From Anthoceros angustus (Eukaryota > Streptophyta > Anthocerotopsida > Anthocerotales > Anthocerotaceae): DNA of 64,000 nucleotides. The stretch spans positions 62,001 to 126,000 of the forward strand of contig MU008214.1 of NCBI GenBank assembly GCA_010909165.1. Reading direction: 5' to 3'. Of this stretch, positions 1 to 11,175 are shown one piece after another. Each line of letters opens with the position of its first letter. Positions within the stretch are counted from its first letter, which is position 1. The notes beneath the pieces are model-generated. The model had not been told where the DNA came from. It did not search any database and worked only from the letters and a program-made list of their open reading frames with translations. A program made the position numbers and the translations under genes.

Positions 1-275
1 TGGGCAAGCCATGTCGGATGGCAGGGGGCCTCCTCGCACCCCCGAACGCGACCCTTGGAGAGGCGAGTGGAAGCCAGGACTCTCTTCTGCCGCATTCTCG
101 CCCTCCCAGATCGCCCCGGCTGCCCCTTCCAGGTACTGCCCGTTGGCTCCCTGCCATTTCACGACTGCACCCATCCTTCACGCATCACCGACCGGTGAGG
201 TTGTGCACAGCCACCTGCACCAGCATTTCTTCATCAGCATTTTGCACTTCGCATTGTTACCATTGGCAAGATAGC

Positions 276-845
276 ATGTGGCACGTGCAGTCGGAGCGAC
301 AACGAGCTAAGGAGAACGCACTGATCAAGTTAGGCTTTGTGGACAGGCTCCCCAACGGCCCCTCCTTCCTAAGCCACAATCTCTTCATCACCAAAGTGCG
401 CCTGCTGTTGAAATCCTTAGCTCCCACGCCTCCTCCTGGTCCCAATTCCCTCCAAACAGCAGATCCCGGCTTCTCACCTCCTCCCTCGCCTCCTCCTCCC
501 GTTTCCGCTCCCCGCTCCCGGCCCCGCTCCAGATCTGCCAATTCCTCCCCCATCTCCTTCGCCCACCCGGCCCTGTCCCCCGCCACATCCAATTCCCTCA
601 GCTTTCACTCCCCTTCCACCACATCCATCCTGGTTTCATCCCCGCCACCCTGCTCCTCGCCGGCCACTTCCACCTATCCTCCCTCTAACTCCTCATCTGC
701 CATCTCCTTTGAGCACGGCCGGCCCAACAACATCAGGACTCGGCCATTTGACTCTCCATTTTCTCAGCACACCCACAGCTTGTTCCAGCATTCCCCAACG
801 GCAAATCAGAATCAGCTTGCTTTCCATAACAAGTCTCTCATCTAG
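276..845 (+). CDS. Unrecognised Pro/Ser-rich ORF (189 aa), possibly a 3' exon
   Basis: The frame is open from near the window edge and has its first strong Met at 276 (MWHVQSERQRAKEN), ending at TAG 845. The N-terminal 45 residues are charged and mixed in composition (ALIKLGFVDRLPNGPSFL). The rest is low-complexity Pro/Ser/Thr with a short Arg/Ser stretch (PRSRPRSRS). I recognise no domain. It may be the last exon of a gene whose 5' part lies to the left, or a chance open frame in C-rich DNA. The region to about 1,200 after the stop looks like UTR or spacer. Low confidence. Confidence 0.2.
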   Translation: MWHVQSERQRAKENALIKLGFVDRLPNGPSFLSHNLFITKVRLLLKSLAPTPPPGPNSLQTADPGFSPPPSPPPPVSAPRSRPRSRSANSSPISFAHPALSPATSNSLSFHSPSTTSILVSSPPPCSSPATSTYPPSNSSSAISFEHGRPNNIRTRPFDSPFSQHTHSLFQHSPTANQNQLAFHNKSLI

Positions 846-1258
846 ACCATGTCCTTTCCATGTGTTTACCTAGCTTCTTCTTCTTAGGCTTTCACCCCGC
901 ATTCCCACCTAGTTCTAGTTCGTGTATGCATTCAAGGGCAACAAGTCTCTCACAACACGCCCATTTTCATTATAACATACCTACTAAAACATATTAATTT
1001 CTTGCTTATGAAGTTGTGTATTTGCTGTTGCATAGTTTGTGGAGCTTTGTGATTTGATACTAAAGCAAAAACGAATTTTGCTTCAGATTAACAACCAAGA
1101 GTGCCAAACAGAAATCTGCTGAACTTCAATTGGGTTTGAAGCGGAGGCAATTTTAGGTTTGGTTCATTACTCTTTCCTGTCTCAATATATCAAAAATAAA
1201 TATTTTATTTAAAATTTATAATATATATTAATTAAGCTTCACAATATACAAAACAGAA

Positions 1259-1790
1259 ATGACAAGGCACAGACGCCATAGGAAAGGACGACGAGGAAAG
1301 CGTGGCCGTAGGCGAAAAGGTCATCGTCGCCACAAACGAAGGTAAATATATTAGCATCACAAACATAGAAATAGATAACTAAAGAATTTTTAGTTGAATT
1401 TTTTTACTAATATTTTTTTCCCACACATGGTTATTATAGTGCTGCAACTTCTGGAGGAGTAGGAGCTCGGCGTAAACGAGCAATGCCAGCGTATATGTAT
1501 TTCTGTAAGAACAATAGGAAACATATACTTGCTCAGCACCCCAATATTTCCTTTGGACAAGTTGGCCGATTGTTGGGCCAACAATGGAGGCGATTATCAG
1601 ATAGGGAAAAACAGGTATTTATTCAATTTATAAAAAACCAGATTTATTTTTGAGAATTATTTATTTCATTTTACCCTGATACACTTGGATAAAATTCTTT
1701 TGGTTTACTAAATTGCAGCCATATATACAACAAGCCGAAAAAGCTAAGAGAGGTCGTGGTGTAGCAGTAAAACGACGAAGACGGACTTAA
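1259..1790 (+). CDS. Arg-rich small HMG-box protein, sperm-chromatin-like (3 exons, 109 aa)
   Basis: Predicted exons are 1259-1341, 1440-1614 and 1719-1790, with introns GTAAAT..TAG and GTATTT..CAG; the joined frame is open to TAA at 1788-1790. Exon 1 encodes a 28-residue head that is almost all Arg, Lys, His and Gly (17 Arg/Lys and 4 His). Exons 2-3 encode an HMG box at about residues 40-98, with the hallmark Met-Pro-Ala-Tyr start, the ISFGQVGRLLGQQWRRLSD core and the EKQPYIQQAEKA third helix. The box ends in another Arg cluster (KRRRRT). Plant HMGB proteins usually have an acidic tail and a Lys-rich head; neither is present. Small size, Arg over Lys and one central DNA-binding fold suggest a sperm nuclear basic (protamine-like) protein, but that role is inferred. 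The exons are too short to appear as long open frames. The flanks are AT-rich spacer. Confidence 0.8.
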
Positions 1791-4030
1791 ATTGGTCTAA
1801 CAACAAAGACATACTTAAATTGGTCTAATGGGATCAACAATGAGATGATGACTGTATTTAAAATGTTTGATCCCATTGTGTGTAGCATGTTACCTAAAAA
1901 TACAAATGGTTTATGTATGTATTTATAAATAAAAAATCTACACACAAGATAGTTGAGCAAGTGACACAATTGAATGTAATATAATATTTGGTATTGGTAA
2001 TACCAAACTATAAACTATGTAGATATACTATTATATTGATACATCTATATTTTTTTATATTGACACAATTAACATAAAGATATGTGAACATAAAAGCAAG
2101 ATGCTCAATCTCTTGAACATGTTTCTAATGTTGTATTTCTTGGGTAGGGATTGTGCTTTCTGTTCTTTGATAGAGTTGTGTTCCTTGGATAGGATATCCA
2201 TGGATATGCTGTCTCATCTTTGTTTATTAACATAAAGACCCTCCCAATTGTGTTTTTAGAGAGAAAAGTTCAATTTGTGAATCAATTTCTTTTTAAATTA
2301 CATATCAAAGGTAAGTCAATGTCCTGTGATAATAGATGTGACCATCCCTTTGTGTACCTATACCTAGAATAAAATGAGATGTTTTTATTAAGGATAAAGA
2401 AGAGATGAGGTGAACTCATCTACAGAAAGACATAAAACACTCTTTCAGATAACTCATGTTAAGATAGTTGCTATTATAGAATAACTATATGTAGTCAAAT
2501 AGTGCTCATGATTATGTTATTAATTTAAAAAATAAATTATTCTTGATTTATTATAATAGCTCTCTTATACGAAATGTACTTGATTGTTTTTGTAAATGTT
2601 ATAAAAACACCACACAAGGTAGTTAACAAACTTTTCTCTAGGAATTGCATTCAAATTATGTCATTGTGCAGCTTGCTACCATCTCCTTTTGCAAGGCCTG
2701 TCCGCCTCATGTTATAATTGGCTTTGCTGGTATCTTGTATCTAGTTTTGGACTAGTTCTTATTCAATTATATTCACTGTGTTAAATAAGTCGAGATCGGG
2801 TGAATCCACTTTTGAGCTTAACCCAGAACAACGAATCAACTCATCTTGAGTCGATTCGCCCACTTTTAGGATGCCTATTTTTTTACGCAGCCATTGGCAT
2901 TGAGGCCTTTGAGCAAAGTTTGCTGGAGGGATGTGCACCATGTAATAAAGTGCAGCGTATAATAAAATTAGTATCAATCAATCAATATGACAGATTTTAC
3001 AGTGAAAAAATGGCCGTAGCTATGAGCATCTACATGACATTATCTTGAAAAATTCTACAATGTGCTCCTCAACCATGGCTCTTCAACTTTGGGTAGCGCT
3101 GAAATGTTTTTTTGTACATGGAAACTGGTTTGCACATGGTAGAAAGCTCGGATGGGACAACTTTTTTGTTTCTTGGGTGTACATGATCATGTCTTGCACT
3201 GCCAATAATTTTTGCTGAAACATTCAAGGTGAACGAACGAAAATGCTCTTCCTCATTCAAGTATCCATGCCTTCGTGAACTGACTCGAAAAAAAGGGGGA
3301 GCATGGTGGAGGAGCAGAAACTTTTTTGAAAGACATGCAAAGAGAGAGGAGAACCGCCTTGTAATTGTCGTGCAAAGCACACAGCCAAGTTATTTTTGTG
3401 GAATTAGTCATTGGATAAACCGTCTTAATGCAGCAAACCAGCCGAAAAACTTGCTTAAGCATTCATGGGTTAAAAAAAATGAAATCCAGAATGATCATGG
3501 AACTCAAATTGAGACCTTGAGCTTGTTTCTCGGAAATAGGAATATCAAAATGATGGTAAATAATTTTTTGCATCATGACCTAATTTTCCTGAGAAAGGAT
3601 GCATCTATTTATGTGTCAAGCATGTTCAGCCGGCTTCATTTCACCCAAAGAATCGGAATAGGAAGTGAACGAATCTTCATAGCGTTTCTAGTGATGTGAG
3701 GCCGTTACTTGCTCCCTAGTTGTGCAATGGGAGTATGACTATTGGCACTAGGAAGTGAAAGAATCTTCAAAGCATTTCTAGAGATGTGAGGCCGTTGCTT
3801 GCACCATTCTTGTTCAGTGGGAGCATGAATAGTGTGCCCTACTAAATGAAACATTTGACTAAATAGTCTTTGAGAATTTATTAAACTACAATATGTCAAG
3901 AAAAGAAGAAAAAAAAAACCTCTCATATTGAACAAAACCTTCCTAACACGATGGGCACATCATACCGCAGCACACTTGTCCGGTGGAGCCCTAAGTGGTG
4001 TTATTGGAAATCCCTTGTGTAGAGTGCATG
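1791..4030. other. AT-rich spacer without a supported gene
   Basis: The first part includes the presumed 3' UTR of the HMG-box gene, where a short phrase (ACTTAAATTGGTCTAA) is repeated directly at the stop codon. The rest has scattered short open frames with no recognisable domain. The 156-codon frame at 3,229-3,699 has no family I know. The only clear structure is a 90-bp duplication at 3,661-3,838. Confidence 0.5.
3661..3838. repeat. 90-bp tandem duplication
   Basis: Two copies start at 3,661 and 3,751 with the same opening (GGAAGTGAA-GAATCTTCA) and both contain GATGTGAGGCCGTT. They differ at roughly one base in seven, so the duplication is not recent. Confidence 0.7.
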
Positions 4031-4048
4031 TGGAGACTTTATGTAAAA

Positions 4049-4070
4049 CAGAGATGGGAAAAACCCATCT
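4049..4070 (-). repeat. Non-LTR retroelement 3'-end hairpin, copy 1
   Basis: A perfect 6-bp inverted repeat GATGGG-AAAAA-CCCATC (4,053-4,069). The same hairpin recurs at 4,371-4,387 beside a recognisable retroelement C-terminus, and in worn form at 6,882-6,896. The left flank (TGTGGAGAC-TTATGTAA) is shared with the 6.88 kb copy, so these are related element ends. Confidence 0.55.
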
Positions 4071-4344
4071 ACCATGATGAGACGAACGCTTTGAAGGGCA
4101 ACAAGCCAAGGGGAACTAGCCTCCTTGAGGGGGAGGCGCATGCATATTTTTTTTAATTTGATAATCTATTAATTCAAAAAAAGTAAAAAACGGATTTACA
4201 TACTATTTGTGAAGAAAATGGGGTTACCATTTTGGGTTTAAAGGAGACCTCAAGGTCAGGATAAGAGAGCAACTAAGCTCCATACATAATGTTATATATA
4301 ATGCCCCAGTTGTCATTACCAAGAGATGGGAGAGCTTAGATGAG

Positions 4345-5110
4345 AAAAGAAGACTATATTATAAAAAAGAGATGGGAAAAACCCATCCACCCCAAAAACA
4401 AAGGGGGAAAAATCCAACGAAGGTCACCATGCAGGGGACTAGCCCCCACGACACGCATTTCAAAACTACTAACCGCCTGGAGAACTTCGTGGTTTGAAAA
4501 GGCCTACTTACCACCAGTGTTGAAGAAGCTGCATCTCCGGCGCTCGCTGTCGTTCTGTACACCGCGTTGCCCAATGCCCTCTGTAGAGCGATGGAAACCC
4601 TCTGCCGGAAGAAAGCAACAATACAAGAAATGGGAGGCCAACCCCATTCTTGCGGCTATGATAAGCCTTGGCGTAGGCCTTGACGAACCTAGAGAAATCC
4701 TTACCCATGGCTCTGTGAGTCTCAATGGCAAGGGGGACAAAGGCGTGGCCGTCCTGCATAGGAGAGTACTTGTAGACTTTAGCCGTCGTGCATCCCTCTG
4801 CCGCCTAACCTGGAGAGTTAAGAAAAATATGTTCGCAGACACTGTCTCGGGTGGGAATCGGTTACAACCACATCAGCAACCGAAACCTGATCCCCCCAAG
4901 TCAAAAATAGATTAGCCCTAAGCAAAACCCCGTTGAGCAAGGTATAAGGGCGCTCCCTAAAAGGAAGGAACTCGCCTTCCCTAGCAATAGAGAACATGAC
5001 GTCCTAGACGGCGTCATGCGTAGCGATACGCTGCCCACCCGGGTGATTTCAAGATGGGTGATCACAAGGCCTAGTCCCATCTTGGCCTTGTGCCCTCCAA
5101 AGGGTTGTTC
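4345..5110 (-). pseudogene. Non-LTR retroelement ORF2 C-terminal relic
   Basis: Read on the minus strand, this stretch gives pieces of the region that follows reverse transcriptase in plant and algal non-LTR elements. At about 4,980-5,040 it reads ATHDAVWDVMFSIARE; then VADVVVTDSH near 4,880; then HAFVPLAIETHRAMGKDF at about 4,700-4,740. The pieces are in different frames and broken by stops, so it is a relic. It ends with the hairpin GATGGG-AAAAA-CCCATC at 4,371-4,387 followed on the minus strand by a T-rich tail, as expected of a LINE 3' end. A second relic of the same region lies at 38,440-38,580. The 191-codon plus-strand frame covering it is an antisense shadow. Family assignment is from memory of conserved phrases. 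Confidence 0.6.
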
Positions 5111-5800
5111 GCTTAATCTCGGAGAAGATGGGATTTCCCATCTCTTTTTTATATAAATTCTTCACGTTTCTGTAAAATCACATTCATAACGTAGATTTGG
5201 TTGTCGCTAAACTGAGGATTGCCCCTGCCAATGCCCTGTTTTTTTTGGAGAGCACTGGACTCACATTAGGCCAAATGGACGCACATTTATAAGAACGCCA
5301 TGATTAAGCATCCTGAGCTTAGATCGGTACTTAGATGGGGTGCCTAAAGGGAGTGGATGCCCTTGGAGCAAGTAGCTTAGGCACACCATGGTACAAGTTG
5401 TTAAGTACCAAGTCCCATGACGGAAATCCGTCCTTAGCGGACTTAAATAAAATTCTTCTTCTTCTTCTTCCCTTTCAATTTTAATTTTTGTTAATATTTA
5501 TTATTTATTTCTCACAAAATGTAGAACATCGTCCTCATTTTTTATGTGATATTTTGACCATGTCGACAATTGGCAAGCTTGGCCTTGGAGTAACAAGAAG
5601 AAAGATTTTTCTTGTGAACAAGGTTTTAAGACCTAAGGAAACAATATATGGGTTGCAAATGCAAATGCCTTGCCCTACGGGGCTACTCCTAAATGAATCT
5701 CTTATGCGGGGCTTCGATGTAAATTTGATATATATATAAAGTCTCCAAACTTGCTAAAAAAAGAACGTCTTGCCTTTGCCTTTGGATAGCTCACGGGTAT
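5111..5800. other. Spacer with an inverted copy of the 3'-end hairpin
   Basis: At 5,127-5,142 a 7-bp inverted repeat (GATGGGA-TT-TCCCATC) is followed by a run of T, the reverse arrangement of the hairpins at 4.05 and 4.37 kb. No gene is supported in the rest; the 83-codon frame at 5,488-5,739 shows no known domain. Confidence 0.4.
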
Positions 5801-5825
5801 TTAGTCGCCTAGGCCTTCTGTACAA

Positions 5826-6085
5826 TTGAGTTGTGCAGTCTCGTTTTTGAATTGTCCTAGTAAAAAATTCCTTACTAGGATTTTGTCTTCATTTTGATTT
5901 GTGTCCTCTCGTACCCAATTGCTTAATAGGATTCTGTTTTAATTTTAAATTGTGTCCATGGTACAAAATTGCATACTAGGATTTTGCTTTGATTTTAAAT
6001 TATGTTCTTTGGTACAAAACTATTTACTAGGATTTTGTTTTGAATTGTATCCTATTGTACAAAATTTCTTACTAGGATTTTGTGG
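5826..6085. repeat. About 50-bp tandem repeat, five worn copies
   Basis: The phrase TACTAGGATTTTG recurs at about 5,874, 5,925 (as TAATAGGATTCTG), 5,975, 6,025 and 6,069, each followed by a T-rich stretch and TTGTGTCC or a variant. The period is about 50 bp. Confidence 0.75.
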
Positions 6086-6196
6086 TGATAGCTATAAGTT
6101 ATACTTCACTCTGTAAGTATCTCTACATGTCGTACTGAATTCCTTGAGAGTACTTATTGTGATTGACAGGCCAAGGCTACAGCGACACTTGTTTAA

Positions 6197-6296
6197 TTGG
6201 GACACGAGAACTAAGATAAAATGGTGTAAGCTATATCAAATAAAAATTGGGGCACGGAAACTAAGATAAAATGGTGTAGGCTACGTCAAATAAAAA
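6197..6296. repeat. About 50-bp tandem duplication
   Basis: Two adjacent copies of a segment containing AACTAAGATAAAATGGTGTA, starting near 6,197 and 6,247, each ending in TCAAATAAAAA. No coding potential. Confidence 0.75.
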
Positions 6297-6547
6297 GCAG
6301 AACTGTATACTGGCTATGGTGTCGTCCTTGAGTTAGGGCAAGCTGGATCTGCGTGGTGGGTCATGAATTGAATTGTGATTTGTTCCCTCATACCTACATG
6401 GGTCGGAGGATACCTAAGCTTGAATGTGGCCGCAAACTGGAGAACTGTTCTTTCGAAACGTTCAAAAGGTAGTGAGTGTCCGGTAGTCTCCATTTCGTTG
6501 CCGGGATTTGACCCTGGGTCACTTGGGTTTGGTTGTTCAGCCTCTAG

Positions 6548-6900
6548 TCTACAACAACAACAACTTTATTTGTGTGTACAAGAATCACCATGGGACAGAA
6601 CTTGTACAACCGAAAATTGGATGAAGGAGGGTGTACACATACGTCTAGACTAATAAACTCAAACAGGGAGAATAAAAGGCTGAGAAAACTGAGGAAATAT
6701 AAGAAAATTATAGGGAGCCAAGCAAGGTCAGCCTATGATCAAGCATCTCAAAAAGACATAGAGCAGACAGCCTGGGAATCTGGGAATAAGTTGGAAAAAA
6801 ATGAATGTGAAGACAAGACAGCCTGGGAATCTGGGAATATGTTGGAAAAAAGGGAATGTGGAGACGTTATGTAAGAAAAGAGATGGAAAAACCCATGGAT
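6548..6900 (-). mobile_element. Truncated non-LTR retroelement 3' ends
   Basis: On the plus strand, CAACAACAACAACTTTATTTGTG (6,552-6,574) matches the CAA-repeat plus CTTTATTTATG junction at 54,630-54,660, where the attached sequence is a recognisable reverse transcriptase C-terminus. Read on the minus strand, both end in a (TTG)n tail. About 300 bp later a worn hairpin (GATGG-AAAAA-CCCAT, 6,882-6,896) marks a second element end. A 53-bp stretch (GACAGCCTGGGAATCTGGGAATA) is tandemly duplicated at 6,767 and 6,823. No intact ORF. Confidence 0.45.
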
Positions 6901-7156
6901 CCCAAACGGAAAAGGGGGACAACCCCACCAAGGGCACCGAAAAAAACAAAAACCGCAGCAACGAAGTATGCTTTGACCGACCTGTAAGGTAAGTATATTT
7001 TTGATTCAACCCGTCATTTAACCTGGATTTAATACTTTACCTGGCCTTGAATGCTGTTTCTCGAGTTGCAGACTGTTCCATGCCAAACCATTCCATTGAA
7101 ATTTTGCGTTCCATGTCACGCCAAACCATTCCATGCGCTGCGTTATTGTGGTTGTC

Positions 7157-7275
7157 CTTGGTGCCTTGTTGCTGTCGTTTTTGGTGCTTTGTTGATGTAG
7201 TTTTTGGTGCTTTGTTGCTGTAGTTTTTGGTGCTTTGTTGCTGTAATTTTTGGTGCTTTGTTGTTGTTGTTTGCT
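7157..7275. repeat. About 23-bp tandem repeat (TTTTTGGTGCTTTGTTG)
   Basis: The phrase TTTTTGGTGCTTTGTTG with a short linker (CTGTAG or similar) recurs about five times. The antisense reading gives a repetitive Lys/Thr/Gln peptide that is probably not a protein. Confidence 0.8.
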
Positions 7276-7394
7276 GCTTTGTTGCCGGAGTTGGTAGCCT
7301 CAATATATGTTTTGGAGGTGATGAAAAGGAGTCGGGGAACGAGAGTTTCATGCCTGGAGCAGTAGTGGGAAGGGTAGGATCAGACCGGTTGAGG

Positions 7395-7751
7395 CTACAG
7401 GTGCTGAGGCCACTTCTGCTGCTCCCCTACTCTATGGCATGGTTTCCATGCCTTTGGACGCTGTCTATCGATTGGCAGCCTGGACGATCGGAGGACTCCA
7501 GCTCTCCAGCCTTTGTACTCCTTGAGCTTGGAGTGAAAGTAGACCCATACTTCCGGCGACTTGTGCAAGTCCCGCGGGTACTTCAAATTGTCGAAGATCC
7601 TGTCCCCGAGCAAAAAGACCACCGACACCACTCCCATGAGCTGCGCCTTAACAGGCATTGTGTACATCCAAACAGGTGTGCAACAGGTTAGCAACCACAG
7701 GAACCAGAAGCACGCCGAGGCTGAACCTGCAGAGTGATCATTACACGACAT
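7395..7751 (-). CDS. Unrecognised ORF fragment with one membrane-like segment
   Basis: A 118-codon minus-strand frame. Its first half is hydrophobic (ACFWFLWLLTCC, then QLMGVVSVVFLLGDRIF) and its second half is soluble and well mixed (SPEVWVYFHSKLKEYKGW). The composition looks more like real protein than a shadow frame, and TTGCAG or similar acceptors lie just upstream. No neighbouring exon could be joined with confidence, and I do not recognise the family. It could be one exon of a broken gene. Confidence 0.25.
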   Translation of the reverse strand: MSCNDHSAGSASACFWFLWLLTCCTPVWMYTMPVKAQLMGVVSVVFLLGDRIFDNLKYPRDLHKSPEVWVYFHSKLKEYKGWRAGVLRSSRLPIDRQRPKAWKPCHRVGEQQKWPQHL

Positions 7752-8105
7752 TCACCTGTGCCAGTCGCGTTTGCAGAGCTTGAAGCTAGTAACTTCTGCC
7801 TCATGCTCATGCAACTGGCTTCCCAACAGACCCGGTCATCAGTCAAAGCAACCTAGCAGCAACAACAGGGCACAGCACAAGCCAAAATCGGCCATCTCCC
7901 TCCTTCCCTTACCAATGCCATCCTCCTCCTTGCAATCCTGCTGGCCAGCATGTGCCCGCAGATTGTGCTGCTACACTACCTGCTCTTTGTAGCCTGAGTA
8001 GTAATAGTGGGACTGTTTGTCGGGAGTATATGGCCCCAAGGCATCAGGTCACCTCGTTATTCAAATTGGGTGTTGCTATCTCTTCCGCCTACAGTGACAC
8101 AACAG

Positions 8106-8500
8106 TTACCTCATGCTTCTTGTTTCATTTGCCCATGCAGAACAAGCTAGGGCCCTGTCGACCGAGCACATGTTGTCAAAAACATGGCTGCGCATGCGCA
8201 TCTCATGGAACAGTTGTATGGCCTGGTAACATTTCCCATGTTTAGCATGTGGGGAAGACCACACGAAGGAATTTGGTCTGCCCGCGCTGGTGAACAGATG
8301 CATGGTTTCTTTAAGTTAATCTCCACCATGCATACAATGCGCAACATAGGGTTCCCCAAAACCGCATTTGAGTCGTCCCCAAGCCTAACGAAGTGTAACA
8401 GTGAGATCATGCACTCGTTCCCCCAAAAAGTACATCCTTCAAGATTAGCTGCAGCTGCGCACAATTCAAACACAGTGAGATGACACAAAAGAGGACAAAT
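8106..8500 (-). pseudogene. PPR (pentatricopeptide repeat) gene relic
   Basis: Minus-strand peptides in two frames match consecutive plant PPR units. The first frame (about 8,470-8,330) reads FELCAAAANLEG followed by LGDDSNAVLGNPML, the usual LKACA..LEEG and D..VGNALIDMY pattern. After a frame change, 8,303-8,106 reads NSFVWSSPHAKHGKCYQA then IQLFHEMR and SHVF, the usual W..LI..H.K.G....ALELF.QM pattern. Length covers only about three to four motifs, with at least one frameshift and several substituted conserved positions, so it cannot be functional as seen. PPR proteins act in organelle RNA editing and processing. Confidence 0.6.
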
Positions 8501-9381
8501 AGGTGATAATCTGTCTGCGCCAGAAATTCCAGGGCTCCAGCAGCCTGTTCGGTACATAATAGGGTTGCTCAGCTGACATAACATATGCCCGGATCTGGTT
8601 GCCAAAGAGGATGTGCCCACACAAAAGACAGCCGAGAATGTGCAGGGAGGGCCACCAGATGCTTGCCCTTAAAGGAAATGCAATGCAAAGCCTGGTTCTC
8701 GGCACCAAACTGTAAACCACCTTTGTTCTCTGCGGAAGAATGAGGATAAGCAAGGAGACGAGTTATCACTAAAACGAGAGAATGCAGAGCTATCCATAGC
8801 CAGGTCCCCACGAAAATAGCCTAGCAGGAATTTGGAAGATAAGCTTCAGGGACTCAGCTGGAAGTGTCGTCGGACTCTCTATGGACAGAAAGGGTAAGCA
8901 GGTCGGAGCATATCCTAAACGTCACATACCTAGTTCATCGAGGAAGATAACAAGGGTTTGCAGATTACGTGCAGTTTACTGAAACGAAAGACATACATAC
9001 TAAAAACCATCAGCCCTTACCTGCAGCTAGTACTACCGACGTGACGGGCCTTGCCATGATCGTGGTCGTGAACGCGATAGCTACTAGCTCGTCATGAGCG
9101 AGATCCTCCTGCAGGCATGTACATTTCCAGAACAATGATGTGCTGTGGTCGTTGGGAGCTCACGATTATAGCAAGATGTGTTTCATCCACCATCCACACT
9201 CGGTTTCCGTGCTTCCCTTCCTGGCACACTTATCCCTGCAGAGTTTCCTTACACGCCAAGAATTTCCTCGTACAAAGCTGCTGCAGGCGCCTACAAGAGC
9301 AGCGAGCTCAGCCCACAATTGCATTGCTTGCATCTGCTGCATAATCTGTGCTTGCTGCGCTTACGATCTTGAAGAATCATC

Positions 9382-11175
9382 ATGTCGACTCCCAACTCCG
9401 TGGACGCTCTTGCTCCCAAGCAGGCCGTGGAGGCGTTCAAGTCTGACGCTGGCACACTCCACGTGTGGCGGGCTGAGAAGGTCCCCTTGCTGAAGGAGGC
9501 CCAAGTGGCGGCGTCCAGGTTCACTCTGTATCAGAGGGCGCTGGCTGTGCCCCAGTTCTCCGACAGCAACCAGATTTACTACGTCTTGGAAGGTCTGTGC
9601 AAGCTTGTCGATCTATCGGCACTTCTCAAGGCTGTGTTGCAGGGCAGGCTTTGCAAGTATGATGGGTTCTCTTCAGGATGGCAACACTTGACGTGGGCAT
9701 GGCCTGAGCATTTGAAATCGTTGTATGCAGGGTCGGGGCTTGTGGGAGTGGCATTTCCTGAAGCAACGCGGGAGGTTGTCCGAGAGGTTCGTAAAGGAGA
9801 CGCGGTGGCAGTGCCATTCGGCTCGGTTCACTGGTGGTTCAATGGTAACGCGAACCCGCTTTCCGTGCTCAGCTTGGCCGACACGTCCAGGGCTCATCTT
9901 CCCGGCCTCAAGCTCACTGTGAGTTCAATTTGCATGCTGTGTGTGGAGAAGCTTGATACCGTCATGAATTCAGATGTCTCGTGGAACGTCCGGACATGCG
10001 AGCTTTTTCTGTCCCCAGGTCACTGCTGACAGTAATGTTGTTGCAATTTGCCTTGCCCCTGGGCCCTGCCAGAATGCTTACCTCACGGGCGAGGGGAGCG
10101 TGATGCGAGGATTTTCAACGGATTTTCTTGCTCAGGCATGGGACCTCCCGGAGGCCACCATTGAGACGTTGGTGGGGAGTCAGAAGAAGGGAGTGTTTGT
10201 GACAGTGGGTGAGGGATATCAGTTTCCCAAGCCCGATCCCGTTGGCGTTGCTGTTGATGAGGTTGCAGCTGCCTACGGAGAGTTCGTCTTTAATTGCGAG
10301 GACGCCAAGAAGGACGTGGACGTGAAGAACGGAGGCCGTGTGGCTGTGGTGTCCAGCGACAATTTGGAGATTCTGAAGCACATCGGGCTGGGCGCGGATT
10401 TGGTGAAGCTGGACCCGGTGGGTGCTTGCAACTGGGTTTGCCAATTGCCATGAGCTTGTTCACTTTACTTGCTCCAACATGGTACACTTGTTGTTGTTTG
10501 CACTCCGCGACTGCAGCCGAGTTGATAACCACTGTGCATAATGTGCATGCATTGGGATGCAGGGCGCCATGTGTTCCCCAGGCTTCTCTGCAGACTCTGC
10601 CTTCCAGGTGACCTACCTGGTGAGAGGCAGTGGCAGAGTGCAGGTGGTGAGTAATTCGGGTGAGCGGGTGGTGGACGCACAGCTGAAAGCAGGAGATTTT
10701 TTCATTGTGCCTCGCTTCCACGCTGTGTCTAAGCGCGCTGGGGAGGAAGGACTGGAGTGGTTTTCCATCATCACCTCAGCAAGGTACCCTTCGCTTGCAA
10801 GTGCTGTTCAAAGAAAGATTTGTTGTCGTCTGGAAAGTGGTACTAGTACATAGTTGCTGAGACGCATGCTGGATATGCTGGCTGGAAAGACTGTGAGAAC
10901 CTGAGTGCGATTGATGAAAACTGACATGGAACCTTGCAAGGTACATGTCTTAATAGCCTGAAGTGGAAGTATATGCTGACCACGTCCACGTCCTGTATGG
11001 TGGCCTTGGGTGCAGACCAGTATTCAGTCACCTGGCTGGCAGGACGTCTGTGTGGAAGGCTCTGTCACCAGCTGTGCTGCGTGCAGCGTTCAATGTGGGA
11101 GAGGATGTGGAGAAACAGTTTCGTGGGCGTCGCACACTGGATGCCATTTTCTTCCCCCCCAGCACCAAGCAGTAG
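9382..11175 (+). CDS. Bicupin, 11S-globulin/glutelin-type cupin protein (5 exons, 374 aa)
   Basis: Predicted exons are 9382-9592, 9731-9918, 10073-10417, 10563-10783 and 11016-11175, all with GT-AG introns and a continuous frame of 375 codons. The protein aligns by eye along its whole length with the Arabidopsis At1g07750/At2g28680 cupin type, normally about 356 residues. The first cupin barrel runs from about residue 20 to 180 (SDSNQIYYVLEG, then GDAVAVPFGSVHWWFN, then TGEGSVMRGFSTDF). The second is at about 215-345 (CSPGFSADSAFQVTYLVRG, KAGDFFIVPRFHAVSK, LAGRTSVWKALSP). No signal peptide is seen, unlike true vacuolar 11S storage proteins, so a cytosolic role is more likely; the exact function is unknown. 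The ATG at 9,382 is preceded by an in-frame-free leader and fits the family's start. Longer open frames crossing the introns are not coding. Confidence 0.88.

Noticed and set aside
4340-4915. 191-codon plus-strand frame as a gene
   Set aside because: It is antisense to the non-LTR retroelement C-terminal relic, which explains the conserved phrases on the minus strand.
9974-10453. Cupin exon 3 beginning at the CAG at 10,017
   Set aside because: It would insert 18 residues (VTADSNVVAICLAPG..) absent from the family; the acceptor at 10,071-10,072 gives exact length.
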